NCBI RefSeq assembly: GCF_022690685.1
Contig: NZ_JALCYY010000003.1
Location: forward strand, 105,666 to 169,665
Source of the DNA: Anaeromyxobacter terrae
Lineage (GTDB): Bacteria; Myxococcota; Myxococcia; Myxococcales; Anaeromyxobacteraceae
DNA length: 64,000 nucleotides
Direction: 5' to 3'
The notes beneath the pieces are model-generated. The model had not been told where the DNA came from and did not search any database. It saw only the letters and a list, made by a program, of their open reading frames with translations. Below, one piece after another: positions 30,504 through 39,165 of the stretch. Position 1 is the stretch's first letter. Each line of letters opens with the position of its first letter. The translations under genes were made by a program, and so were the position numbers.

Positions 30504-30517
30504 GCGGAGGTGAGTCC

Positions 30518-32464
30518 ATGGCCATGACGCAGCGCAACGACGAGATGCAGCGCTCCAGGGAGGTCGCCGAGGCCGCGCGGGAGGCCGAGTGGCAGGGCGC
30601 CGGGTTCCTCCGCGAGCTGTTCCTCGGCAAGCTGCGGCTGGATCTCATCCACCCCTACCCGCTCGACCGCGCCGAGCGCCCGGAGTTCCAGCGCTTCTAC
30701 GCGGAGCTCGAGCGGTTCCTGCGCGAGCAGGTGGATCCGGTCCGGATCGACGAGACCGGCGAGTATCCACCGGAGGTCCTCGACGGGCTCCGCAAGCTGG
30801 GCGCCTTCGGGATGAAGGTGCCGGTCGAGTACGGCGGCCTGGGGCTGAACCAGGTCGAGTACGGCAAGGCCATGCAGCTCGTCGGCGGCTACGACGCGAA
30901 CATCACCGCGCTGCTCTCGGCGCACCAGTCGATCGGCGTGCCGCAGCCGCTCAAGCTGTTCGGCTCGCCCGCGCTCAAGCAGAAGTACCTGCCGCGGATC
31001 GCGAAGGGCGCCGTGAGCGCCTTCGCGCTCACCGAGGTGCACGTCGGCTCGGATCCCGCCCGCCTCTCCACGAGCTACGAGCTGACCCCGGACGGCAAGC
31101 ACTACGTCATCAACGGCTCGAAGCTCTGGTGCACGAACGGCACGATCGCCGAGCTCCTCGTCGTCATGGCGAAGAACCCGCGGACGGGCGCCATCAGCGC
31201 GTTCGTGGTCGAGGCGGACTCGGAGGGCGTGGAGGTCACGCACCGCTGCAGGTTCATGGGCCTGCGCGCGCTCGCGAACGCCGCGATCCGCTTCACGGAC
31301 GTGAAGGTCCCCGTGGAGAACCTCATCGGCAAGGAGGGGCGCGGGCTCAAGATCGCGCTCACGACGCTCAACACCGGCCGTCTCTCCCTGCCGGCGGCGG
31401 TGGTCGGCGGCGGCAAGCGGTTCCTCGAGCTCTCGCGCAAGTGGTCCCAGGCCCGCGTCCAGTGGGGCCAGGAGATCGGCAAGCACGAGGCCATCGCCCA
31501 CAAGCTCGCCGAGATGGCCTCGACCGTCTACGCGATGGAGGCGGTCTCCGATCTCGCCCAGTCGCTCGCCGACAGGAAGGGCTACGACATCCGCCTCGAG
31601 GCGGCGGCGGCGAAGGAGTGGAACACCGTCAAGGCGTGGCGGCTCGTCGACGAGACCATGCAGATCCGCGGCGGCCGCGGCTACGAGAAGGCGAGCTCCC
31701 TCGCCGCGCGCGGCGAGGCGGGCGTCGACGTCGAGCGCGCGATGCGCGACCTGCGCATCAACCTCATCTTCGAGGGCTCCTCGGAGGTGATGCACCTCTT
31801 CATGGCGCGCGAGGCGGTGGACAAGCACCTCGAGATCGCGGGCGCCCTCATCGATCCCGAGGTGCCGGTCTCGAAGAAGCTCGCCCAGCTGCCGAAGCTC
31901 GGCGCCTTCTACGTCCCCTGGTACCTCGGCCTGTGGGCGCGGGGCCTCTTCGCGCCGCGCTACGGCGAGTTCGGCAAGAACGCGAGCCACCTCCGCTTCG
32001 TCGAGCGCTCGAGCCGCAAGCTCGCGCGGGAGATCTTCCACTCCATGGTGGTCTTCCAGGCCGCCGCTGAGCGGAAGCAGGCGTTCCTGTTCCGCCTCGT
32101 CGACATCGCGAACGAGCTGTTCGCCATGGCGGCGAGCGTGACCCGCGCGCAGGCGATGAAGGAGGCGGGCCAGCCCGAGGCGGCGGACGCCGCGCGGCTC
32201 GCCGACCACTTCTGCCTCGGCACCCGGCGCAAGGTGCGCGCGCTGTTCGGCGCGCTCTGGAGCAACGACGACGCGAAGAGCTACGCGATGGGCCGCGAGG
32301 TCCTCGAGGGGAAGCACGTCTGGCTCGAGGAGGGCGGGATCGGCCTCGACGTGACGGTCGAGGAGCTCCGCCCGAAGCTGCCGGGGGCCGCGCCGGCGAG
32401 GCCGGCGGCCGTCGGGGAGGCGGGGGTGCGGCCCGTCTTCGCCGAGCCGCAGCCGGTCTCCTGA
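30518..32464 (+). CDS. Acyl-CoA dehydrogenase with C-terminal extension
   Basis: This 648-residue flavoenzyme has the full ACAD fold: N-terminal helices, F-A-L-T-E-x-H-V-G-S-D, a middle beta domain (K-L-W-C-T-N-G), and a C-terminal helical domain with Q-I-R-G-G-R-G-Y-E and N-L-I-F-E-G-S-S-E-V. A further ~190 residues beyond the core resemble the VLCAD/ACAD9 type, where the extension promotes membrane attachment or dimerisation. It oxidises acyl-CoA to enoyl-CoA in beta-oxidation; chain length is not predictable. GGAGG precedes the ATG, and no ETF gene is adjacent. Confidence 0.9.
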   Translation: MAMTQRNDEMQRSREVAEAAREAEWQGAGFLRELFLGKLRLDLIHPYPLDRAERPEFQRFYAELERFLREQVDPVRIDETGEYPPEVLDGLRKLGAFGMKVPVEYGGLGLNQVEYGKAMQLVGGYDANITALLSAHQSIGVPQPLKLFGSPALKQKYLPRIAKGAVSAFALTEVHVGSDPARLSTSYELTPDGKHYVINGSKLWCTNGTIAELLVVMAKNPRTGAISAFVVEADSEGVEVTHRCRFMGLRALANAAIRFTDVKVPVENLIGKEGRGLKIALTTLNTGRLSLPAAVVGGGKRFLELSRKWSQARVQWGQEIGKHEAIAHKLAEMASTVYAMEAVSDLAQSLADRKGYDIRLEAAAAKEWNTVKAWRLVDETMQIRGGRGYEKASSLAARGEAGVDVERAMRDLRINLIFEGSSEVMHLFMAREAVDKHLEIAGALIDPEVPVSKKLAQLPKLGAFYVPWYLGLWARGLFAPRYGEFGKNASHLRFVERSSRKLAREIFHSMVVFQAAAERKQAFLFRLVDIANELFAMAASVTRAQAMKEAGQPEAADAARLADHFCLGTRRKVRALFGALWSNDDAKSYAMGREVLEGKHVWLEEGGIGLDVTVEELRPKLPGAAPARPAAVGEAGVRPVFAEPQPVS

Positions 32465-32482
32465 CGAGCCTTCGGAGGCAAA

Positions 32483-32523
32483 CGACGACGCCCGCTCCGA
32501 CCGAACCGGGGCGGGCGTCGTCG
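32483..32523 (+). terminator. Hairpin terminator after the acyl-CoA dehydrogenase gene
   Basis: CGACGACGCCCGCTCC pairs with GGGGCGGGCGTCGTCG over 16 bp with one G-U pair and a nine-base loop. It lies 19 bases after the stop. There is no T-run. Confidence 0.6.
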
Positions 32524-32571
32524 CGTCGAAACCTGCGGCGACGGACACGAGCACGCCGAACCGCCCACCCA

Positions 32572-32867
32572 CCCCGCTCGCAGCGCGCCGCCCTACGTGG
32601 CGGGACCTCGCGCCCGCAGGCGGGCCACTGGACGCGGTAGGCACCGCCCCGACCCACGGACCGCAATGCAACGCGGTCGGCCTCGGCACCGTCGCCCATG
32701 TGCAGCCAGCGCCCGCAGCCCCGCGTTGCCGGCGGCGTCTGGCGGACGGCACCGCCCCCCGTACCTTGCCCCCGTCCATCGTGGCCCGCCGAGGACGTGA
32801 GGTCCCGTCCCGGCGGCGCGCCAAGGTGACCTCGGCAGCGGCGATGTCGGCCCAGAACGACCCCGAC
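32572..32867 (-). repeat. Dispersed intergenic repeat, copy 2 (inverted)
   Basis: This 296-base block is the reverse complement of 13442-13700 with an internal gain of about 37 bases near 32707-32747. The near-identical core lies at about 32595-32682. Like copy 1 it occupies the space between two genes, and it is adjacent to short CGACCC/CGACTC units. Confidence 0.85.
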
Positions 32868-32919
32868 TCCGACCGCGACCGCAGCGATCTCGAACGCGGC
32901 CCGATCCTCGACTCGCGCC

Positions 32920-33765
32920 CTACGGCGCCTGCGGCGCGAGCGCCCGGATCCCCTCCGCGATCGCGCGGCACACGTTGTCCACCAGGTCCTCGCGGGCGTT
33001 CACCACGTACACGTGCGGCCCGACCGACCACGTCTCCCGGAACAGGCGGCGGACCGGACCCGCGCCGCCGCCGCGGGCGAGCGCGAGCTCGAACATCGGG
33101 ACGATCTTGTCCCCGAGGCGGAGCGCGGTGTCGACGACGAAGAGCGCGACGTCGGGGCGGACCGCCGCCACGCGACGGAGGAACGCGCCGACCTCCGCCT
33201 GAGTGACGTGCTTGGGCGGGGACGACTTCACCTCCAGATAGAGGAGCTTTCCCTCCCCGGCCGCGACGACGTCGAGGTCGCCGCCGACTCCGGGCGCACC
33301 GGAGCGGACGCCCGTCGCCACCTGGAGCGCGAGCCGCTCCCGCAGCTCCTCGCCGAGCCACCACTCGAGCGTGCCACCGAAGGTCCTCGGACGGTGAACC
33401 AGCCGGTAGCGGCCGCGCGGGAGCGGCGCGGCGAGCCCGATCGCGACGAGCGCGTCGGCCATCTCGCGCGCCTTCTCGGGGACGACGTAGCGCGTCGCCT
33501 GACCCGGCGTGAACCCGGCGCCGCGCAGGATCGCCCCGCGCAGGAACAGGCGGAACGCGTAGTGGCGGAGGCGATCGACGAGGGCCGCGACGGCGGCTGG
33601 ATCGAACCCGGGCGGGAACGGCAGGTCGGGGCGCGACGGCCGCGGGTCGAGCCCGCGCCGCTGCAGCATCGCGAGCGGCTCCGAGAGCGGCGGCGGCGCC
33701 GCGCCCGGCGGCGCCGCCCGGGCGGCGCGCGCCTCCAGCTCGGCCGCGGTCCGCCGCGCGCGCAT
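32920..33765 (-). CDS. PD-(D/E)XK nuclease-like protein of unknown role
   Basis: The 281-residue protein has an N-terminal helical part, perhaps a winged helix (about 55-130), followed by a core resembling the PD-(D/E)XK fold: G-G-D-L-D-V-V-A-A ... L-L-Y-L-E-V-K-S-S (Asp, then Glu-x-Lys). The remainder alternates strand and helix (D-V-A-L-F-V-V-D). No restriction-modification partner is next to it. It could be a repair or housekeeping nuclease or a structural homologue; specificity is unknown. The start is ATG 33765. Confidence 0.55.
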   Translation of the reverse strand: MRARRTAAELEARAARAAPPGAAPPPLSEPLAMLQRRGLDPRPSRPDLPFPPGFDPAAVAALVDRLRHYAFRLFLRGAILRGAGFTPGQATRYVVPEKAREMADALVAIGLAAPLPRGRYRLVHRPRTFGGTLEWWLGEELRERLALQVATGVRSGAPGVGGDLDVVAAGEGKLLYLEVKSSPPKHVTQAEVGAFLRRVAAVRPDVALFVVDTALRLGDKIVPMFELALARGGGAGPVRRLFRETWSVGPHVYVVNAREDLVDNVCRAIAEGIRALAPQAP

Positions 33766-33829
33766 GGGCGATCAGCACCCCGGTGAGCTCGCTCCGTGCG
33801 TCCACCGTTCGCGATTCATGATGGGCCGT

Positions 33830-34807
33830 TCAGCGCGCGGCGGTGTAGAGCTTCACCGCGAACCACGCCCGCTCGTCCGTCCAGGTCCGCTCCGGCCGCC
33901 AGCCGGCGATGAGCGCGAGCGCGTCGAAGGCGCGCGTCTCCCACTTGTACGCGCTCTCCGTGTGGATGGTCTCGCCGGCGCGAAAGGCAAAGCGCTCGCC
34001 GGCGACCGTGACGATCTGCGGCTCCAGGCTCTCGAGGTGCATCTCCACGCGTGAGTAGTCCGGCTCGAAGATGGCGCGGTGCCGGAAGGCCGAGAGCCGG
34101 AAGTCTCCGCCGAGCTCGCGGTTCATGCGCGTGAGGAGGTTCAGGTCGAACGCGGCGGTGACGCCGCGCGCGTCGTCGTAGGCGCGGACCAGCGTCCGCT
34201 CGTCCTTCGCGAGGTCGACGCCGATGACGAGCGCGCCGCCCGGCCCGGCGTCGCGGGCCATCCGCCGGAGCAGCGCCACGGCCTCGGGCGGATCGAAGTT
34301 GCCGATGGTCGAGCCCGGGAAGAACGCCACGCGTCGCCTCGCGGGGAGCTCCCCGAGTGGCAGCGCCATGGGCCCGGTGAAGTCCCCGACGAGCGGCAGG
34401 ACCGGGAGGCGGGGGAACTGCCGGCGCAGCGACTCGGCGCCGTCGAGGAGCGCCTCCCCGGAGATGTCCACCGGCACGTAGCCGGCAGGGCGGTCCAGCG
34501 CCGCGAGCAGGAGGGCGGTCTTCCTGCCGCTGCCCGCGCCGGGCTCGAAGACGAGCGCACCCGGCCCGACCGCCTCGGCGATCTCGTCGGCGTGCCCCTC
34601 CAGGATCCCGAGCTCCGTCCGCGTCGGGTAATACTCCGGCTGCTCGCAGATGAGCTCGAACAGCGCCGACCCGCGGCGGTCGTAGAGCCACTTCGGCGGC
34701 AGCGCCTTTCGCGGCGCCGACAGGCCGCGCACCACGTCCTCGCGGAACCGGGCGGACTCGCTCGTCCGCTGCCCCACCCCGATGCTCGCACCCTCGAGTC
34801 CGATCAC
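33830..34807 (-). CDS. egtD: L-histidine N(alpha)-methyltransferase EgtD
   Basis: This 325-residue SAM methyltransferase has the DUF2260/EgtD layout: early L-P-P-K-W-L-Y-D-R-R-G-S-x-L-F-E, then Y-Y-P-T-R-T-E, E-P-G-A-G-S-G-R-K-T, and F-P-G-S-T-I-G-N-F. It trimethylates His to hercynine, the first step of ergothioneine synthesis. Length is normal (~320). Its GTG start overlaps the egtB stop (GTGA), so the pair is translationally coupled in the order egtB-egtD. The C-terminal E-S-A-Y-K-W expected for substrate binding is present. Confidence 0.92.
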   Translation of the reverse strand: MIGLEGASIGVGQRTSESARFREDVVRGLSAPRKALPPKWLYDRRGSALFELICEQPEYYPTRTELGILEGHADEIAEAVGPGALVFEPGAGSGRKTALLLAALDRPAGYVPVDISGEALLDGAESLRRQFPRLPVLPLVGDFTGPMALPLGELPARRRVAFFPGSTIGNFDPPEAVALLRRMARDAGPGGALVIGVDLAKDERTLVRAYDDARGVTAAFDLNLLTRMNRELGGDFRLSAFRHRAIFEPDYSRVEMHLESLEPQIVTVAGERFAFRAGETIHTESAYKWETRAFDALALIAGWRPERTWTDERAWFAVKLYTAAR

Positions 34808-36087
34808 GCCCGGTCCCTCGCCAGTCGTACGCCCGTGAACTGCCAGCGCGCGCCCGGAGGAAAGAAGTTCCGGTACGTCGGGCGCACGTGGCCCCGCGGC
34901 GTGGCGCACGAGCCGCCGCGCAGGGTGAGCTGGTTGACCATGAACTTCCCGTTGTACTCGCCGAGCGCGCCCGCCAGCGGGCGGAAGCCCGGGTACGGGG
35001 CGTAGGCGGAGGAGGTCCACTCCCAGACGTCGCCGAGGAGCTGGCGAAGACCGGGGCCGGGAGCCGCGGCCGCGGGATGGAACCGTCCGTCGTCGGCGAA
35101 CGTCCCGTCCTCCTCGGCGCCCGCCGCGGCCGCCTCCCACTCGACCTCGGTCGGCAGCCGCGCGCCCGCCCAGCGCGCGAAGGCGTCCGCCTCGTAGTAG
35201 GAGACGTGCGCGACCGGCTCCGCCGGGTCGAGGGGGCGCGGGCCCGCGAGGGTGAAGACGCTCCAGCCGCTCTCCCCGCGCTCCCAGTAGAGCGGCGCCT
35301 GCCAGCCGCCCGCCTGCACGGCGGCGAACCCGTCCGACAGCCACAGCTCGGGCCGGCGATAGCCGCCCTCGTCCATGAAGGCGAGCCACTCGCCGTTCGT
35401 CGTGGGGCGCGACGCGAGCGCGTGCGGCTCGACGAGCGCGCGGTGGCGGGGCCGCTCGTTGTCGAACGCGAACCCGCCGGCCGCGGCGCCGATCTCGACG
35501 ACGCCGCCCTCGCGCGGGACGAACCCGAGCGGCGTCGCCGTCGCAGGCCGCGGCCTCCCGGGGAGGGCTCCGGGGGCGTAGGCGGGGCGGAGCGGGTTCG
35601 AGGAGAAGGCGTGCTTCACGTCGGTCAGGAGGAGCTCCTGGTGCTGCTCCTCGTGCGCGATCCCCACCTCCACCACCGCGAGGAGCGCGTCGTCGAGGCG
35701 CGCGGCGAGCGCCGCCGCCATCCGCTCGTCCACGTTCGCGCGGTAGCGGAGCACCTCCTCGAGCGCCGGCCGCGAGAGCAGGCCCCGCTGCGGCCGTGGC
35801 TGCCGTGGCCCGACCGCCTCGTAGTAGGAGTTGAAGAGATAGGCGTACGCATCGTGAAACGGCCGGAAGGACCGCTCCACCCGGGGCAGCACGAACGCCT
35901 CGAAGAACCACGAGGTGTGCGCGAGGTGCCACTTCGCGGGGCTCGCGTCGGGCATCGACTGGACGGTCGCGTCCTCGGGCGAGAGCGGGGACGCCAGCGC
36001 GACGGTGCGGCGGCGGACGGCCGCGAGGCGCGCGGCGATCGTCTCCGCGCGAACCGCCTCTCGTGCGTCCCCCTCGCTTGCCCTCAC
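34804..36087 (-). CDS. egtB: Ergothioneine sulfoxide synthase EgtB
   Basis: This 427-residue iron enzyme has the DinB-like N domain with H-L-A-H-T-S-W-F-F-E and the H-E-E-Q-H-Q-E-L metal motif, followed by an FGE-sulfatase domain (about 190-427, G-D-V-W-E-W-T-S-S-A-Y; R-G-G-S-C-A-T). It joins hercynine to a thiol (gamma-Glu-Cys or Cys) using O2, making the sulfoxide. EgtA/EgtC-like genes are not adjacent, which suits the Cys-using variant, but this cannot be proved. GTG 36087 is preceded by GGGGAGG. Confidence 0.92.
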   Translation of the reverse strand: MRASEGDAREAVRAETIAARLAAVRRRTVALASPLSPEDATVQSMPDASPAKWHLAHTSWFFEAFVLPRVERSFRPFHDAYAYLFNSYYEAVGPRQPRPQRGLLSRPALEEVLRYRANVDERMAAALAARLDDALLAVVEVGIAHEEQHQELLLTDVKHAFSSNPLRPAYAPGALPGRPRPATATPLGFVPREGGVVEIGAAAGGFAFDNERPRHRALVEPHALASRPTTNGEWLAFMDEGGYRRPELWLSDGFAAVQAGGWQAPLYWERGESGWSVFTLAGPRPLDPAEPVAHVSYYEADAFARWAGARLPTEVEWEAAAAGAEEDGTFADDGRFHPAAAAPGPGLRQLLGDVWEWTSSAYAPYPGFRPLAGALGEYNGKFMVNQLTLRGGSCATPRGHVRPTYRNFFPPGARWQFTGVRLARDRA

Positions 36088-36317
36088 CCGTCCTCCCCTG
36101 GCGCGCCGGACGGCCGGTCCGCGTAAACGCCGGCTCTGAACCTTTCCACGCGCGAAGGGCGAGGCAACGCGGCGGACCCCTTTCGCTTACCCCCCGCGGA
36201 GGCGGCGCGCTCGCGCGGTCCGGGGCGGCATCGACGCCCGGGCGGGTCCACGCCTCCGCCCCACCGCGCCGTACGGACCGGTGCGGAGGCGCCACTTCCG
36301 CGTTACCCTCCCGCGCC

Positions 36318-38102
36318 GTGAAAAGTCCCCGGGAGGAGATCACCCGCCGCCTCGAGGCGCGCCGCGCGGCGGTCGCGCGGCTCGATCGCGCCGATGCCCG
36401 CATCGCCTGGGGCCGGCTCGCGATCTTCGCCGCGGGCGCCGCAGTCGCGTGGCTCGCGTGGGGGGAGCACCGGCTGTCGGCCGGCTGGCTCCTCGCGCCG
36501 CTCGCCGCGTTCGTCGCGCTCGCCGTCGTGCACGATCGCGTCCTCTCCGCGCGCGCCCGCGCCCGGCGCGCCGTCGAGTTCCACGCCGCCGCGCTCGCGC
36601 GGATGGACGGAGCGTTCGCCGGCGCCGGCGACGCTGGGGAGCGGTTCGCCGATCCCGCCCACCCCTACGCGCTCGACCTCGACCTCTTCGGCCGGGGATC
36701 GCTGTTCGAGCTCCTGTGCGCAGCGCGCACGCGCCCCGGCGCGGAGCGGCTCGCGGCCTGGCTCCTCCACCCCGCGCCGGCGGCCGAGGTCCGCGCCCGC
36801 CAGCGCGCGATCGCCTCCCTCGCGCCGCGCCTCGATCTGCGCGAGGACCTGGCGGTGCTCGGCGAGGACGTGCGCGCCGGCGTCGACGCCGCCGGGCTCT
36901 CCGCCTGGGGCGAGGCCCCGCCCCTCGTGCCCGCCTTCGTGCGCCCGGCGGCGCTCGCGCTCGCCGCGCTGGCCGTCGCCGCGGCCTTCGCGTGGGGTGC
37001 CGGGCTCGGCCCGGCGCCGTTGCTCCTGGTCCTCCTCGGCGAGTGGGCGTTCTCGCGCGGCCTGCGCGATCGGATGGCCCGCGTCCTCGGCGGGGTCGAG
37101 CGTCCCGCGGCGGAGCTGCGCGTGCTCGCGCTCCTGCTCGAGCGCCTCGAGGCCGAGCCGCTCGAGGACGCGCGCCTCGCGGCGCTCCAGGCGTCGCTGC
37201 GCGGCGCGGGCGCGCCGGCCTCCGGCCGGATCGCCGCGCTCGTCCGCGTCGTCGCGCGCATGGAGTGGAGCCGGAACCAGTTCTTCGCGCCGGTCGCGTT
37301 CGCCCTCGCGTGGGCCCCGCTGCACGCCGCCGCCGTGGAGCGCTGGCGCGCGGCGTCGGGGCGCGGAATCCGGCGCTGGCTCGAGGCGGTGGCGGAGCTC
37401 GAGGCGCTCTCCTCGCTCGCGGGCTACGCCCATGAGCACCCCGAGGACGCCTGGCCGGAGCTCCTCGACGGGGGCCCGGGCCGCGCGCCGATCCTCGAGG
37501 GCGAGGCGCTCAGGCACCCGCTGCTCCCCGGGGCGGTGCCGAACGACCTCCGGCTCGGCGGCGACGGCCCGCGCGTGCTCCTCGTGTCCGGCTCGAACAT
37601 GTCCGGAAAGAGCACGTACCTCCGCACGGTCGGCGTGAACGTCGTGCTCGCGCTGGCCGGCGCGCCCGTCCGCGCCGCGCGCATGCGCCTCACGCCGGTC
37701 CAGCCCGGCGCGACGCTCCGGATCCAGGACTCGCTCCAGGCCGGCAAGTCGCGCTTCTACGCCGAGATCACGCGGCTCAAGGAGCTCGTCGATCTGTCGG
37801 CGGGGCCGTTCGCGCTGCTCTTCCTCCTCGACGAGATCCTCCACGGCACGAACTCGCACGACCGCCGCATCGGCGCCGAGGCGATCGTCCGCGGCCTCCT
37901 CGCCCGCGGCGCGCTGGGGCTCGTCACGACGCACGACCTCGCCCTCACCGAGCTCGCCGGCGCCGACGGCGCGCTCGCGAACGGCCACTTCGAGGACCAG
38001 GTGAAGGACGGCGAGATCGCGTTCGACTACCGGCTGCGGCCGGGAGTGGTCGCGCACTCGAACGCGCTCGCGCTGATGCGCGCGGTCGGCCTGAGCGTGT
38101 GA
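36318..38102 (+). CDS. Membrane-associated MutS-family ATPase
   Basis: This ~594-residue protein has a C-terminal MutS ATPase domain (about 415-594): G-S-N-M-S-G-K-S-T (Walker A), F-L-L-D-E-I-L-H-G-T-N-S (Walker B) and T-T-H-D-L. Two N-terminal transmembrane helices (about 30-72) and another hydrophobic pair near 215-245 are unusual compared with mismatch-repair MutS. The mismatch-binding domain I (with the Phe-x-Glu motif) is absent. It resembles a poorly studied clade of MutS-like membrane proteins. The GTG start has a weak site. It lies downstream of, and divergent from, the egt genes. Confidence 0.8.
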   Translation: MKSPREEITRRLEARRAAVARLDRADARIAWGRLAIFAAGAAVAWLAWGEHRLSAGWLLAPLAAFVALAVVHDRVLSARARARRAVEFHAAALARMDGAFAGAGDAGERFADPAHPYALDLDLFGRGSLFELLCAARTRPGAERLAAWLLHPAPAAEVRARQRAIASLAPRLDLREDLAVLGEDVRAGVDAAGLSAWGEAPPLVPAFVRPAALALAALAVAAAFAWGAGLGPAPLLLVLLGEWAFSRGLRDRMARVLGGVERPAAELRVLALLLERLEAEPLEDARLAALQASLRGAGAPASGRIAALVRVVARMEWSRNQFFAPVAFALAWAPLHAAAVERWRAASGRGIRRWLEAVAELEALSSLAGYAHEHPEDAWPELLDGGPGRAPILEGEALRHPLLPGAVPNDLRLGGDGPRVLLVSGSNMSGKSTYLRTVGVNVVLALAGAPVRAARMRLTPVQPGATLRIQDSLQAGKSRFYAEITRLKELVDLSAGPFALLFLLDEILHGTNSHDRRIGAEAIVRGLLARGALGLVTTHDLALTELAGADGALANGHFEDQVKDGEIAFDYRLRPGVVAHSNALALMRAVGLSV

Positions 38103-38132
38103 GCGCCGGCGCCGGTCCGCGACGGGCGGGGG

Positions 38133-39122
38133 CTACTCCTCGACGGTGAGGATCTCCGCCCCGTCGTCGGTCACGGCGAGCGTGTGCTCGAACTGCGCCG
38201 AGCGCTTCCCGTCCGCGGTGACGGCGGTCCAGCCGTCGTCCCAGAGCAGATCCTGCCAGGTCCCCTCGGTGATCATGGGCTCGACGGTGAACGTCATGCC
38301 CTTCTCCATGACGCGGCGTACCGACGGGTCGTAGTGGTGCGGGATCTGGATCGCGGTGTGGAACGTCTCGCCGATGCCGTGACCGCAGTAGGAGCGCACG
38401 ACCCCGTAGCCGTGGCGCGACGCGTGCGACTCGATGGCCCGGCCGATGTCCGAGATCGGGCGCCCGGGCCGCACGGCGGAGACGCCCTTCGCGAGGCACT
38501 CGCGCGCGATCTGGACCAGCCGGCGGCCCTCGCCGTCCACCTCGCCGACGAGGAACGTCGCCGAGCAGTCCCCGTGCATGCCGTCGAGGTAGACGGTCAC
38601 GTCGAGGTTCACGATGTCGCCGTCCTCGAGCGGCCGGCTGTCGGGGATGCCGTGGCAGATCACCTCGTTCACGGAGGTGCAGAGCGACTTCGGGAAGCCG
38701 CGGTAATTGAGCGGGCTCGGGTAGCCGCCGAGCCGCAGCGTCTCGGCGTGGGCGAGCTCGTCGAGCGCGTCGGTGGTGACCCCCGGCCGGACCCCCTCCC
38801 CGGTGACGCGGAGCACGCGGGCGGCCGCCCGGCAGGCGCGGCGAAGCCGCTCGAGCTCCTCCGGCGTCTTCACGTCCCGGCCCTGCGCCTTGGGGCGCCC
38901 GTTCGTCGCGTAGTCCGGACGCGCGATCGCGGCCGGCACCGCGCGGCGCGGCGACACGACGCCCGCTCGCAGGGGACGGCGGCGAGGACGCGCGGACCCC
39001 GCCGGAGCGGCGCCGCGCGCGTCCTCGTCGAGGTGGCACTTCTTGTACTTCTGCCCGCTCCCGCACCAGCAGGGGTCGTTCCGACCCGGCCGCGCCCGCG
39101 CGAGCAGCTCGGTCTCGTTCAC
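38133..39122 (-). CDS. map: Methionine aminopeptidase type I with SEC-C zinc tail at the N terminus
   Basis: The 329-residue protein begins with G-R-N-D-P-C-W-C-G-S-G-Q-K-Y-K-K-C-H, a SEC-C zinc motif like those at the C terminus of SecA, followed by a linker and the MetAP core. Metal ligands appear in D-V-T-V (Asp), D-C-S-A-T-F (Asp), G-H-G-I-G (His), E-P (Glu) and F-E-H-T (Glu). It removes the initiator Met from new proteins; the zinc motif may contact ribosomes. The GTG start is at 39122. Confidence 0.93.
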   Translation of the reverse strand: MNETELLARARPGRNDPCWCGSGQKYKKCHLDEDARGAAPAGSARPRRRPLRAGVVSPRRAVPAAIARPDYATNGRPKAQGRDVKTPEELERLRRACRAAARVLRVTGEGVRPGVTTDALDELAHAETLRLGGYPSPLNYRGFPKSLCTSVNEVICHGIPDSRPLEDGDIVNLDVTVYLDGMHGDCSATFLVGEVDGEGRRLVQIARECLAKGVSAVRPGRPISDIGRAIESHASRHGYGVVRSYCGHGIGETFHTAIQIPHHYDPSVRRVMEKGMTFTVEPMITEGTWQDLLWDDGWTAVTADGKRSAQFEHTLAVTDDGAEILTVEE

Positions 39123-39165
39123 GGAGCGGTTTTAAGGGAGCCGGGGAGATCCGGCAACCCGCCCG

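Larger units (their letters stand above)
32465..32919. other. Intergenic region with terminator and repeat copy 2
   Basis: About 455 bases between convergent genes. They contain the dehydrogenase terminator hairpin (32483-32523) and repeat copy 2 (32572-32867). No gene is supported. Confidence 0.6.

Noticed and set aside
30392..33805. Long minus-strand frame over the acyl-CoA dehydrogenase and the repeat
   Set aside because: It is antisense to a clear gene and passes through the non-coding repeat and part of the nuclease-like gene in a different frame; its composition is Arg/Ala-rich shadow.
34804..36087. SenA-like selenoneine synthase instead of EgtB
   Set aside because: SenA is an EgtB homologue, but SenB and SelD-type neighbours are absent and the adjacent gene is egtD in a translationally coupled pair.
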